Positions 49,470-57,972 of a DNA stretch of 64,000 nucleotides are shown here, piece after piece (position 1 is the stretch's first letter; each line of letters starts with the position of its first letter). Under the pieces are notes generated by a model that had not been told where the DNA came from, made no database searches, and was given only the letters and a program-made list of their open reading frames with translations. A program made the position numbers and the translations under genes. The DNA lies in the NCBI GenBank assembly GCA_964221845.1, contig CAXPZW010000025.1, positions 1 to 64,000 on the forward strand. The letters are read 5' to 3'. The stretch is from CAXPZW01 sp964221845 (lineage in GTDB: Bacteria; Bacteroidota; Bacteroidia; Flavobacteriales_D; Sanyastnellaceae).

Positions 49470-51764
49470 TTACGGGGTGGGTGGTGGGGTCTGGACAAAT
49501 TCCCGCTCCAGTGTGGATTTGAACAGGTCAAACGGACGATCAAAGTCCCGCGAATGCACGGCTTGGGTGATGCGCTGCTTCTCGGCCTGGGTCAGGTGGA
49601 ACGAGAGCGAAATCTTCTCATCCGGCTTTTGGGTGAGGCTGAAGGTGACCAGGTTGACCGGCTTGTCCAACCAGGTTTCCAGGTAACGCATGTGCTCGTC
49701 GTGCTCAAAGTCCTGCATGCGCGTGAAGTTGCCGTACACCGAACCAATGGGTGCGGTCAATTGCCCCACCAAACTCTGCTCCTCATCGCGGGAGGTGAAG
49801 TCCTTTTGGAGGTCGCGGATTTGCACCACAATCACCTCGCGGGTGTTCTCCTGGATCCACTCGCGGAAGGTGTAGAGGAATTGCACGGTGGTCTTCGTAC
49901 CAAAGTTGTCGCGCATACCGGCGTCCATGACCTCAATGGGGGGATTGGTAGGCAAGTTGACCGTGGGCAGCACATACGGGAACGTTGCATTCATGCGCAG
50001 TACTGAGCTGAAGCGCACGCTGTCGGGCTGATGCTGGGCAAACAGGCGTAGGAACTCCACGTCCTCGGGCACCGCGCTTGACCCGCGTATATTGGCGGCT
50101 TCGTTCTGGGTGAGGTACGATGCGGGTTGGGCGCTGATCAGCATGCGACGTCCGTCCCGGGTGATGGACGGGGTGAAAATCATCCACGGAATTTCGGCCC
50201 TGGCCTCTGCGGCTTTGTACGCACCCAGCGGCTTTTCCATCACCCCTCCTGTATTGGCATGCAAACGCTCTTCAAACACCGAGGCGCGGTCCAAGGTGTA
50301 AGAGTCGCCCCCGTATTGGTACTCCCGAAAACGGAAGAAGAAATCATTGGTCGCGGCCGAGAACAGCAGCGGATTCAACAAGTCGCCGCTGATGGCATCG
50401 TAGTGGTCGGGCAATTGCGGGTTGCAGTCGAGCCCTTGCGCTTCACGCCACTTGAGCTCGCGGAAGTACGACGCTCCGATCATCCCCCCGGACGAACCGG
50501 TGATCATGAAGGTGCGGTCCATCAACTCCCCTTCCAGCAAGCTGTCGATGCGGGCCAAGGTGGAATAGGTCCACAGCGAGGCACGCGTTCCCCCGCCTGA
50601 GCATTGCACGAGCACCAATGAAGGCTTCTCCTGGGGCTGACGCGCCTTCCAGGCTTCGAGCATTTCCAGAGTGGCTTGAAAATCGGCGTAGGCCAAGCTG
50701 TCGGCGTTGTTTTGGCCGTGGATGTACGCACTGGAATAGTCCGCCGGAGGAGCGTCGTAATCCAGTCCGTACGCGTGGGTAGGCACGTTGAACAGCGGCA
50801 AATCGTGGTAGGTGAAATTCACCAGCACCAAGGCGGCCACCAGCAAACTGAAGGTCCACCCTTTCACCCACGAAAACAGGGCACTCACCAGCATCAACAG
50901 CATGGAGAAGAAGATGAACACACTCGCCGCACCCGGAATCACGAAATACTCGTTTCGCGAAAACGAACCGATCAACACGAAGGTCAAAATCAGCCCGATC
51001 TCCAGCAGACTGGCGTTGATGTGATTTTGGGAGAATACGCGCTCCAACACATCGGGGTGGTAATGTTCCCCTTCCCGCGCGAGCTTGATTTGGAAGGGCG
51101 AAGACAGGTAGGTCTCCACCCGCCATGCACGCGACTTGCGTTCATTGGGGTACCAGCGACCAGGACGGTGCAGGGTGGCGCTCACCAAGTTCTTTTCGTG
51201 GCGCTCATGGTGGTGGCGTTCGGCAAAATTCTGGGCCGATTTGTTGGTGATGGCAAAGTAGGTCAACGTCGCTGCCGAGAACAGCAACAACCCGCCCACC
51301 AATGCGGTCAGGTTGAACAGGGCCTCACCGGTGTCCAAGAGGGCTTCGGTGCGCTGAAAGCGGTACGAGCAAATGCAGTACACCAGCAGAAACACCGCCG
51401 GCAAGATGAAGTTGTTGACCGAGAATTTGAGGAACGGCCTGTTGAGTGTGGCGATGAACGGAAAGCGGAATCCGTGTAGGATGTAACTGTAAAGGTTGAA
51501 TGCCAGCACAAAACCGCCAATGGTAAAGCCCAGTAGAAAAAACGCCATGGGACCATTGGTACCCATGTATTCCGGGTAGAGGAACAAGTGGTCCACGCCG
51601 TAGCGTGCACCAATCAGTCCCGTGCTGAAGCCAAAGGCCACCAGCCAGAACACGAGCAAGAAGTGGTTCTTCTTGGCGTGCAGCACCAGCAGCTGGAACG
51701 GAAAGAAAAACCAAATCCGCGACAGGCGTGTCTTGAGGGCGATATGTGCGGAGGCGGCGAGCAT
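49470..51764 (-). CDS. Large membrane-anchored patatin-like protein
   Basis: A 764-residue protein. The first 330 residues hold about seven hydrophobic segments in two groups (LVFWLVAFGFSTGLIG, FFLLGFTIGGFVLAF, FILPAVFLLVYCICS, LTALVGGLLLFSAATLTYF; then LLEIGLILTFVLIG, VFIFFSMLLMLVSALF, LLVAALVLVNFTYH) with a soluble insert between. The second half has a patatin-like hydrolase: oxyanion loop SGGGTRAS, nucleophile GSSGG and a DAG (in VMDAGMRDNFG) as the acid. It would act on lipids at the membrane. The fusion of a many-helix N-terminus with patatin is uncommon outside Bacteroidota. The start is the ATG at 51762-51764. It is the last gene before a 133-base gap to ftcD and on the same strand. 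Confidence 0.78.
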   Translation of the reverse strand: MLAASAHIALKTRLSRIWFFFPFQLLVLHAKKNHFLLVFWLVAFGFSTGLIGARYGVDHLFLYPEYMGTNGPMAFFLLGFTIGGFVLAFNLYSYILHGFRFPFIATLNRPFLKFSVNNFILPAVFLLVYCICSYRFQRTEALLDTGEALFNLTALVGGLLLFSAATLTYFAITNKSAQNFAERHHHERHEKNLVSATLHRPGRWYPNERKSRAWRVETYLSSPFQIKLAREGEHYHPDVLERVFSQNHINASLLEIGLILTFVLIGSFSRNEYFVIPGAASVFIFFSMLLMLVSALFSWVKGWTFSLLVAALVLVNFTYHDLPLFNVPTHAYGLDYDAPPADYSSAYIHGQNNADSLAYADFQATLEMLEAWKARQPQEKPSLVLVQCSGGGTRASLWTYSTLARIDSLLEGELMDRTFMITGSSGGMIGASYFRELKWREAQGLDCNPQLPDHYDAISGDLLNPLLFSAATNDFFFRFREYQYGGDSYTLDRASVFEERLHANTGGVMEKPLGAYKAAEARAEIPWMIFTPSITRDGRRMLISAQPASYLTQNEAANIRGSSAVPEDVEFLRLFAQHQPDSVRFSSVLRMNATFPYVLPTVNLPTNPPIEVMDAGMRDNFGTKTTVQFLYTFREWIQENTREVIVVQIRDLQKDFTSRDEEQSLVGQLTAPIGSVYGNFTRMQDFEHDEHMRYLETWLDKPVNLVTFSLTQKPDEKISLSFHLTQAEKQRITQAVHSRDFDRPFDLFKSTLEREFVQTPPPTP

Positions 51765-51897
51765 CAGGGGGACTACTTCTACAACGCGAAATGCAGCCAG
51801 CGGCGTACATCTCAGGCGTTTGCTAAGAAGGTCGTTCTATAAGGGATACAATCTTGTGGGCGCATGTCCCATCCCCCTGTGCGTACGTACCGATAGC

Positions 51898-53610
51898 CTA
51901 GGCGGTTGCAGCAGCGGCCAGCGCAGCATCCACTTTGCTGCGAACCGCGGCCTCGCGGGCCTCGGCATCCGAGGTCAACGCGTCGCAACGCTGGAGTACT
52001 TGGGCCACGTAGGCTTGGTCCTCCAGATCGGGCACATTGATGCGTGCATTCATGACCGCGGCGAGCACTGCGGTACGGGCACACAACGCACCTACCCCAC
52101 CGTCGGTGATGGAGTTGGGGTTGCCCCCGTCGACCATGGCTTCCATGACTTCCATGCTGTCCAACGAGACTTGTGCTACGCGCAGCGGCACTTCCACGGC
52201 GTGTTTGGTGGCGGCTTGCATGGCGGCGTGGCGGGCAGCCTTTTCGGCATCGGTGCCTTTGGGCATGCGCACGGCGTCCATGATTTTGTTGAAAGCCGCG
52301 GTATCGGCGTCCACCAAGTCGAGGAGCTCGCGTTGGTAAGCCATGCCTTTTTCGGCCCATTGGCTGAACTCCTCCCAGCGGGCATCCCAACCGCGCTTGT
52401 GGGCGCTGAGGTTGGCCACCATGGTGCCGAGGGATACGCCCAACACACCGCAGTACGCTCCAATTGAACCGCCACCCGGGGCCGGCGATTCCGAAGCCGT
52501 TTCGTCGGCAAACTCACGCAGGGTCATGCCTACCAACGGATGGTCGTTTTGCTCCCCAGCAATGAGGTATTCGATGACTTTCTCTTGCGGGTTGAATGGG
52601 GCGAGGTCGTCCAAGCCCAAGGACTTGACGGCGATCTTCACCTTCTCGCTTTCACTCACCCCGAGCGAACGTTCTTGTCTGCGCAGGTAGTGGTCGGCGG
52701 CTTCGATCAGCACGCGCAGTGGAATCAGGCCCACAATCTCCGAACCGGTCACCCGCACGCCACGTGCTTGGGCGCGCTCCGAGGCGGCATCAAACGCCAC
52801 GTGCACCGGAGTAATGTTGATGTTGGTGAGGTTGAGCGAAAGCTGGGCCACACCGTATTCCTCGATGTACCAGCCGATGCCTTTCACGCTTTTGAGCATA
52901 CCGGGCTCACGGGCCGGTTCGCCATTGGCGTCTTTGACCACTTTGCCGGTGAGCGGGTTGCCCTCGCGCTTGATGCGCCCGGCCTCGCGGATGTCAAACG
53001 CAATGGCGTTGGCTCGGCGGGTAGAAGTGGTGTTCAAATTGATGTTGTACGCCACCAGGAAATCACGCACGCCCACGGCGGTAGCACCGGAGCCTTGTGC
53101 GCGGTCGTTAAACGCTGCGGGGCCAAAGTCAGGCTCCCATCCGGGCTCGCTGAGTTTGGTGAGGCCTTCGTATTCCCCCTTGCGGCAGTGGGCCAAGTTT
53201 TGGCGTTCGGGCTTGGTGGCGGCAGACTCGTAGAAGTAGCCGGGAATGCCGAGCTCCTCTCCGATGCGCTTGCCCAGCTTGTGGGCGTAAGGCACCAACT
53301 CTTCCAACGTAATGCCAGCAACCGGTACCAAAGGACACACATCGGTGGCGCCCATGCGCGGGTGCTCGCCGCTGTGGCCGCGCATGTCGATCAGCTCTGC
53401 GGCTTTTTTGACCAATCGGAAAGCGGCTTCGATCACCGCTTCGGGCTCACCCACAAAGGTGATCACCGTTCGGTTGGTGGTGGCCCCGGGATCCACGTCC
53501 AGCAGGCGGACGCCTTCCACAGTTTCGGCCACGCGGGCAATGGCTTCGATTTTGGCCTTGTCGCGGCCTTCAGAGATGTTGGGAACGCATTCGATCAGCG
53601 GTCGTGCCAT
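51898..53610 (-). CDS. ftcD: Glutamate formimidoyltransferase / formimidoyl-THF cyclodeaminase fusion
   Basis: A 570-residue bifunctional protein. The N-terminal half is the formimidoyltransferase: RPLIECVPNISEGRD, VRLLDVDPGATTNRTVITFVG, ELIDMRGHSGEHPRMGATDV and FLVAYNINLNTT. It transfers the formimino group from formimidoyl-glutamate to tetrahydrofolate and releases glutamate. The C-terminal part (about 360-550) is the cyclodeaminase: SPAPGGGSIGAYCGVLGVSLG, LVDADTAAFNKIMDA and AVLAAVMNARINVPD. The two activities complete histidine breakdown to glutamate. The ATG at 53608-53610 begins the conserved start MARPLIECVP. Regulation is unknown; it is not linked to hutH or hutI, which lie about 20 and 4 kb away. 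Confidence 0.95.
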   Translation of the reverse strand: MARPLIECVPNISEGRDKAKIEAIARVAETVEGVRLLDVDPGATTNRTVITFVGEPEAVIEAAFRLVKKAAELIDMRGHSGEHPRMGATDVCPLVPVAGITLEELVPYAHKLGKRIGEELGIPGYFYESAATKPERQNLAHCRKGEYEGLTKLSEPGWEPDFGPAAFNDRAQGSGATAVGVRDFLVAYNINLNTTSTRRANAIAFDIREAGRIKREGNPLTGKVVKDANGEPAREPGMLKSVKGIGWYIEEYGVAQLSLNLTNINITPVHVAFDAASERAQARGVRVTGSEIVGLIPLRVLIEAADHYLRRQERSLGVSESEKVKIAVKSLGLDDLAPFNPQEKVIEYLIAGEQNDHPLVGMTLREFADETASESPAPGGGSIGAYCGVLGVSLGTMVANLSAHKRGWDARWEEFSQWAEKGMAYQRELLDLVDADTAAFNKIMDAVRMPKGTDAEKAARHAAMQAATKHAVEVPLRVAQVSLDSMEVMEAMVDGGNPNSITDGGVGALCARTAVLAAVMNARINVPDLEDQAYVAQVLQRCDALTSDAEAREAAVRSKVDAALAAAATA

Positions 53611-53796
53611 GTCGGGGAATTTTGCGGCTGAAATTACACATCCGCCAAACACGTAGCGAGGGTCCGAAGCAGCAGTTCACAACGCGATGTTCACAGCTTG
53701 GCCATCGAATCGAAAATCGTTGCCCATCAATACGGACTTTGGCACTGTCAGAAAAGTGCGTCTTGCTGGACGCGAAAGACTTTTTTTGGTTTTGGT

Positions 53797-53829
53797 TAAA
53801 AACGGGCTCTCAGAAGGCCCGTTTTTTTT
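53797..53829 (-). terminator. Terminator after the FG-GAP/ASPIC protein gene
   Basis: A 7-9 bp stem (aacgggc at 53801-53807 with gcccgtt at 53817-53823) flanked by A5 on one side and T8 on the other, so it can work on both strands; the minus-strand gene ends at 53828. Confidence 0.85.
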
Positions 53830-55621
53830 ATGCCTTGATCAGGCGCAGCACGCGCGAAGCCTCGCCGCTTTGGATGCGCAACAGGTACACGCCTGCAGGC
53901 CAGTCCTCGGCATTGAGCAGGTGCACCGATGTGCATGCTTCCCCTTGCCACAGGGTGCTCCCGTCCAACCGCAATACGGTCACCACATCTCCTGCGCGCA
54001 CCCCGTTGAGCACCACTTGAGACCGCGCCGGATTGGGCGCCAAGGTCACTGTGTTCAATCGCGCTTCCGCAATGCCGACGGTTTCTTCTTCCACTTTGCC
54101 GTCCCCTGCGCTTTGACCGCCGTCGAATTGACCGTCGGTCAGGGTTTCAAAGGGATCCACGGGCGGTGGTGGGGGTGGCGGGTCGGGCAGGCCGCCTTCT
54201 TGCCAGCTGTGGTATTGGTTGATACCTACATACGTGGTGGTCTCGGTTTGGCCGTTGGGCCAGCGTACTTCCACCGAATCGATCTGGGTTTCTTGGCCGA
54301 TGCCGATGGTCAGCCACAGCGAGTGCTGGCTCGCCCAGCTGCTGCCTGCGGTGATCTCGTCCATGCGCATCATGCCCGGGGTGTACACCGTGACCCGGCT
54401 GCCGATGGCCGAGCGGTTGCTCTCCACCCCTTCCAACTTGAAGCCCACCCAGTTGCCCGGGTTTTCGGTGGTGTTGAGGAAGAGTTGGTTGCCGACTTCG
54501 TTGGCGTTGGCCACAAATACGTCGGGCAAGCCGTCTTCGTTCAAGTCGGCTGTGGCGCTTCCCCAAGAGGCGTTGAATCCGGTCATGCCGTTGTCCAGTT
54601 CAACATCGGTGTAGGTGAGGTCGCCGTTGTTTTGGTAGAGGAAATTCGGTTGCGGGGCAAAGAAGGAATCGTTGGACACATAAATGTCTTCGAACCCGTC
54701 GTTGTCGGCGTCAAAGAAGAAGGTGCCCCAGCTCATGCCGTTGCCTTCGGGGCCGGCGTCAAAGGTTTCAAACTCCCACGCCAACTCATCGGGCTTGTAC
54801 ACAAACAGGCCGTTGATGCCCAGGTTGGTCACATACACATCAAACCATCCGTCGTTGTTGATGTCGGCAAAATCCACGCCCATGCCGTTGGCTTCAAAGT
54901 CCAATCCGATGGCAGGGGCCACATCGGCGAAACTTCCTGTGCCGTCGTTCTCAAACATGATGCAGTCCTGGTTGGCGTCGTGGACCAAGTACAGGTCCAA
55001 ATCGGAGTCGTTGTCGTAGTCGTACGCCACGCCGCCTTGGGCCACCAGGTTGTCGTTGCTTCCGGTAAAGAAGGTCACATCGCTAAAGCCGGTACCACCA
55101 TTGTTGCGCCAGTGGTAGTTCTGCGTGGCAATGTTCTGGGAATACAGGTCCAGCCAACCGTCCTGGTCAAAGTCGGCCCAGAGCACGCTGCGGGTCAAGG
55201 CATCGTCCTCCACGCCCATTTCCACGGTCACATCGGTGAAGGTGCCGTCCCCGTTGTTGCGATAGAGGATATTGGGGTCGCCCATAAAGGAGACGTAGCA
55301 ATCGATCCAGCCGTCGTTGTCAAAATCCCCCCAGCAGCTGCTGTTGCCTGAGCCCTCGTCGTTGAGGCCGGTTTCTTCGGAGACATCGGTGAACGTCAAG
55401 TCTCCGTTGTTGCGGAACATGCGGTTGGCGGAATTGCTGCTGTAGCAGACGAAAATGTCTTGGTCGCCGTCGTTGTCGTAGTCGGCAAAGGAGATGCCGC
55501 GGGCGATGCCCACGCTGTCCACCCCGGCAGTGGCCGAAATGTCCTCAAAGGAGAGCTGTCCCCAGGCGGTGGAGGCTCCCAAAAGCAGGGCGAAGCAAAG
55601 TTGGATCAGGTTCTTGCACAT
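53828..55621 (-). CDS. FG-GAP/VCBS-repeat, ASPIC/UnbV-domain T9SS cargo protein
   Basis: A 597-residue secreted protein with a signal peptide (MCKNLIQLCFALLLGASTAWGQ). Repeats of the type FADYDNDGDQDIFVC, WGDFDNDGWIDCYV and ADFDQDGWLDLYSQN form a seven-bladed FG-GAP propeller with calcium loops. An ASPIC/UnbV-like domain follows (NWVGFKLEGVESNRSAIGSRV, then DSVEVRWPNGQTETT), and a Pro/Gly linker (PDPPPPPPPVD) leads to the C-terminal sorting domain (TVTLAPNPARSQVVLNG ... GVYLLRIQSGEASRVLRLIKA). It belongs to the CRTAC1-like family. It is exported by the type IX system; its ligand is unknown. ATG 55621 begins the signal. A 7/8 -7 box (TAACTTAG) lies at 55643-55650. Confidence 0.9.
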   Translation of the reverse strand: MCKNLIQLCFALLLGASTAWGQLSFEDISATAGVDSVGIARGISFADYDNDGDQDIFVCYSSNSANRMFRNNGDLTFTDVSEETGLNDEGSGNSSCWGDFDNDGWIDCYVSFMGDPNILYRNNGDGTFTDVTVEMGVEDDALTRSVLWADFDQDGWLDLYSQNIATQNYHWRNNGGTGFSDVTFFTGSNDNLVAQGGVAYDYDNDSDLDLYLVHDANQDCIMFENDGTGSFADVAPAIGLDFEANGMGVDFADINNDGWFDVYVTNLGINGLFVYKPDELAWEFETFDAGPEGNGMSWGTFFFDADNDGFEDIYVSNDSFFAPQPNFLYQNNGDLTYTDVELDNGMTGFNASWGSATADLNEDGLPDVFVANANEVGNQLFLNTTENPGNWVGFKLEGVESNRSAIGSRVTVYTPGMMRMDEITAGSSWASQHSLWLTIGIGQETQIDSVEVRWPNGQTETTTYVGINQYHSWQEGGLPDPPPPPPPVDPFETLTDGQFDGGQSAGDGKVEEETVGIAEARLNTVTLAPNPARSQVVLNGVRAGDVVTVLRLDGSTLWQGEACTSVHLLNAEDWPAGVYLLRIQSGEASRVLRLIKA

Positions 55622-55906
55622 GGTGTTCGTGTGCGGGAGACACTAAGTTAGGCATTGCCGGTGGAACGCGGGGTGATAATTGGTGGGAGATGAGGTGGGG
55701 TACGGAGAGATGGGATGGGGGAAGATGGGAACCTGGCCCTCGCCATACCTTGGTGGGCGCCCGCCTCCCGCCGACCAACCTGAGCATTGCAGCTCGGAGC
55801 AAAGGTCGTCACAAAACCGATCCCTCTTCACCAAAAACCGCCTCACTTGGTGAATGGCACCTCAGCACACATGGATCAACAGCCTCGTCACACAGTTGGC
55901 ACTCGC

Positions 55907-57160
55907 CTACTCGAACTTGGCCCCATCCAACCAAATTTCCTCCAACTGCATCTCCCCAAAGGAGTACGGCAACGAAGCCACAGAAGGAATGCGCTTGGTG
56001 ATGGCAAAACTCGCGCGCTTGCCTGGGGTGAGTGAGCCGAGTTCGTCCTGGAGCTCAAGGGCTGCGGCGGCGTTGAGGGTGGCAGCGTTGATGGCCTCGG
56101 CCGGGGTGAGTTTCATTTTGATGCAGGCCAGACTGACGGCCAAGTTCATGTTGCCTGAAGGCGAAGAACCCGGGTTGAAATCGGTGGCCAGCACCAGCGG
56201 CAACCCCGCATCGATCAACCGGCGTCCGGGCGTGTAGGGAATCGACAAAAACAGGGAGCAGAGGGGCAATGCCACGGGCAAAGTGTCACTCCCTTGCAGG
56301 GCGGTGATGTCGGCCTCAGCCAACTCTTCCAAGTGGTCCACGGATACCGCACCAAACTCCACACTCTTGGCCACGCCACCCAACGTGCTGAATTGATTCA
56401 CGTGGGTTTTGGGCTTCATGCCGTGTTTGACGCCGGCCTCCAGAATGCGGTGCAAATCGGCAACGTCGAAGTAGCCTTCCTCGCAAAACGCGTCCACGTA
56501 TTCGGCCAAGCCTTCTGCGGCAACGGCAGGAATCATTTCGTTGACCACCTCATCCACGTAAGCGTCTTTGTTGCCTTTGAGTCTCGCGGGAACCGCATGA
56601 GCGCCCAAGAAGGAGGACTTCACAGGAATCAATCCCGCCTCTCCCAGTCGTTTGGCTACGCGGAGCATCTTGAGCTCGGCTTCGAGGTTGAGTCCGTAGC
56701 CGCTCTTGATTTCAATGGCGCCGGTGCCCATGCGGATCACCGATTTGAGGCGTTCCAAGGCCGCTTCGTACAAGTCGTCCTCGGACATGCTGCCGAGTTT
56801 GGCAGCGCTGTTGAGGATGCCACCGCCGCGTGCAGCAATCTCTTGATAGGTCAGGCCTTTGATGCGGTCTTCGAACTCGCGTTCGCGGGGTGCGGCAAAC
56901 ACCAAATGGGTGTGGGAATCCACCCACAACGGGATCATCGAACGGCCCGCAACATCCTTTTTCTCATAGGCGTTGAACCGACTAAGCTCCAGCTCTTGCA
57001 TGGTACCAAAGGCCTCAATCTTCCCGTCGGAAACCGCCAACCAGGCGTCCTCCAATACGGGCAAGTCATCCATCGATCTCCCGGAACGTACCGCCGGTTG
57101 ATTTTCGCTGACCTGCATGAGGTAGCGCACGTTCAAGAACAAAGTAGCAGTTGGCTTCAT
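55907..57160 (-). CDS. hutI: Imidazolonepropionase
   Basis: A 417-residue amidohydrolase that opens imidazolone-propionate to N-formimino-glutamate, step 3 of histidine degradation. Conserved blocks are DSHTHLVFAAPREREFEDR (metal His pair), ARGGGILNSAAK, GAIEIKSGYGLN, PKTHVNQFSTLGGVAKSV, VSVDHLEEL and LATDFNPGSSPSGNM. The ATG at 57158-57160 is the start; a 7/8 -7 box (TAAATTTC, 57175-57182) lies 14 bases upstream. The gene is divergent from an outer-membrane protein gene and is not next to other hut genes. Confidence 0.94.
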   Translation of the reverse strand: MKPTATLFLNVRYLMQVSENQPAVRSGRSMDDLPVLEDAWLAVSDGKIEAFGTMQELELSRFNAYEKKDVAGRSMIPLWVDSHTHLVFAAPREREFEDRIKGLTYQEIAARGGGILNSAAKLGSMSEDDLYEAALERLKSVIRMGTGAIEIKSGYGLNLEAELKMLRVAKRLGEAGLIPVKSSFLGAHAVPARLKGNKDAYVDEVVNEMIPAVAAEGLAEYVDAFCEEGYFDVADLHRILEAGVKHGMKPKTHVNQFSTLGGVAKSVEFGAVSVDHLEELAEADITALQGSDTLPVALPLCSLFLSIPYTPGRRLIDAGLPLVLATDFNPGSSPSGNMNLAVSLACIKMKLTPAEAINAATLNAAAALELQDELGSLTPGKRASFAITKRIPSVASLPYSFGEMQLEEIWLDGAKFE

Positions 57161-57202
57161 GGGCCACAAAGAACGAAATTTAAGAAGCCTAAACAGTTCA
57201 CC

Positions 57203-57943
57203 ATGCGCACCACCCTGCCCTGCCTTTTGGCCGCGCTGCTGCTCGGCCTTTCCGCCGCCGCTCAGTACGAGCCGTATGAACCGCCCAAAGAGGCTTCCCT
57301 GCCCGCCCACCGCCACAGCTTGGGGCTCAACCTGACCCCTGCCGCCGTGATTTTGATGAACGGGCAGAGCATCATTTCGCGCTTTTCGTTGGCCTACACG
57401 TACCAACTCACGCCCAGCTCCCGCGTGCGCTCCAGCCTGAATTATGAGATCCTCGATTACAAAGACGAGTCCATCTCCGAGGCTTCCATCGTGGGGATTT
57501 CGGGCAACGACATCACCTTTCATCAAGACCAGGTCTTCCATTCGGTCGCCGACTTCCGCTTGGGCATGGAGTGGCACCGTCCGGACCAGACCTTTTCCAT
57601 GGTTTATGGCGCAGACCTGTTTGCAGGAGTACTGAACGAAAAAGACAGCTACAGCGAAGTCACTTGGACCCTCGGCGAAAACGGGTACAAGCCGTCTTCG
57701 GTGCCCAACATCCATTTTGAACACGTCCGCCGCTACATGCTGGTGGGCGGATCGGTGTCTGTGGGCCAGCAAATCCGCGTGAGCGAAAAAATGCGCTTCG
57801 TGTTCCGCTGGACACCGCAATTCCACCTGGCCCTGCCTGCGAGCGAGCGCATCACCAACGCCGAGCTGCGCACCGAGCCGCCCACGCCCAAAACCAGTTT
57901 TAGACTGCGCGGAGTGGAACTCTACGGCTACTTGTCCTTCTGA
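57203..57943 (+). CDS. Putative outer-membrane beta-barrel protein
   Basis: A 246-residue protein with a signal peptide (MRTTLPCLLAALLLGLSAAAQ). The body alternates hydrophobic and polar residues with aromatic ends: LPAHRHSLGLNLTPAAVILM, FSLAYTYQLTPSSRVRSSLNYEILDY, FRLGMEWHRPDQTFSMVYGADLFAG, RLRGVELYGYLSF. It ends in an aromatic residue, as outer-membrane barrels do. I do not recognise a specific family. It is 29 bases before aroC, but aroC has its own promoter. Confidence 0.65.
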   Translation: MRTTLPCLLAALLLGLSAAAQYEPYEPPKEASLPAHRHSLGLNLTPAAVILMNGQSIISRFSLAYTYQLTPSSRVRSSLNYEILDYKDESISEASIVGISGNDITFHQDQVFHSVADFRLGMEWHRPDQTFSMVYGADLFAGVLNEKDSYSEVTWTLGENGYKPSSVPNIHFEHVRRYMLVGGSVSVGQQIRVSEKMRFVFRWTPQFHLALPASERITNAELRTEPPTPKTSFRLRGVELYGYLSF

Positions 57944-57959
57944 TCAAGGAGGCCTGGCG

Positions 57960-57967
57960 TATCTTTG
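57960..57967 (+). promoter_or_regulatory. -7 box (TATCTTTG) for aroC
   Basis: A perfect TAnnTTTG match ending 5 bases before the ATG at 57973; the predicted leader is only about 2 nt. An upstream AAGGAGG (57946-57952) lies before the transcript start and cannot act as its ribosome site. Confidence 0.65.
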
Positions 57968-57972
57968 ACGCC

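Noticed and set aside
55622..55906. Possible small genes in the gap between the FG-GAP gene and hutI
   Set aside because: Only low-complexity, purine-rich or Pro-rich translations without signal peptides or start context; treated as empty apart from a 7/8 -7 box at 55643-55650.
57946..57952. AAGGAGG as a Shine-Dalgarno site for aroC
   Set aside because: It is 20 bases from the ATG and upstream of the predicted transcript start; Bacteroidota seldom use this signal.
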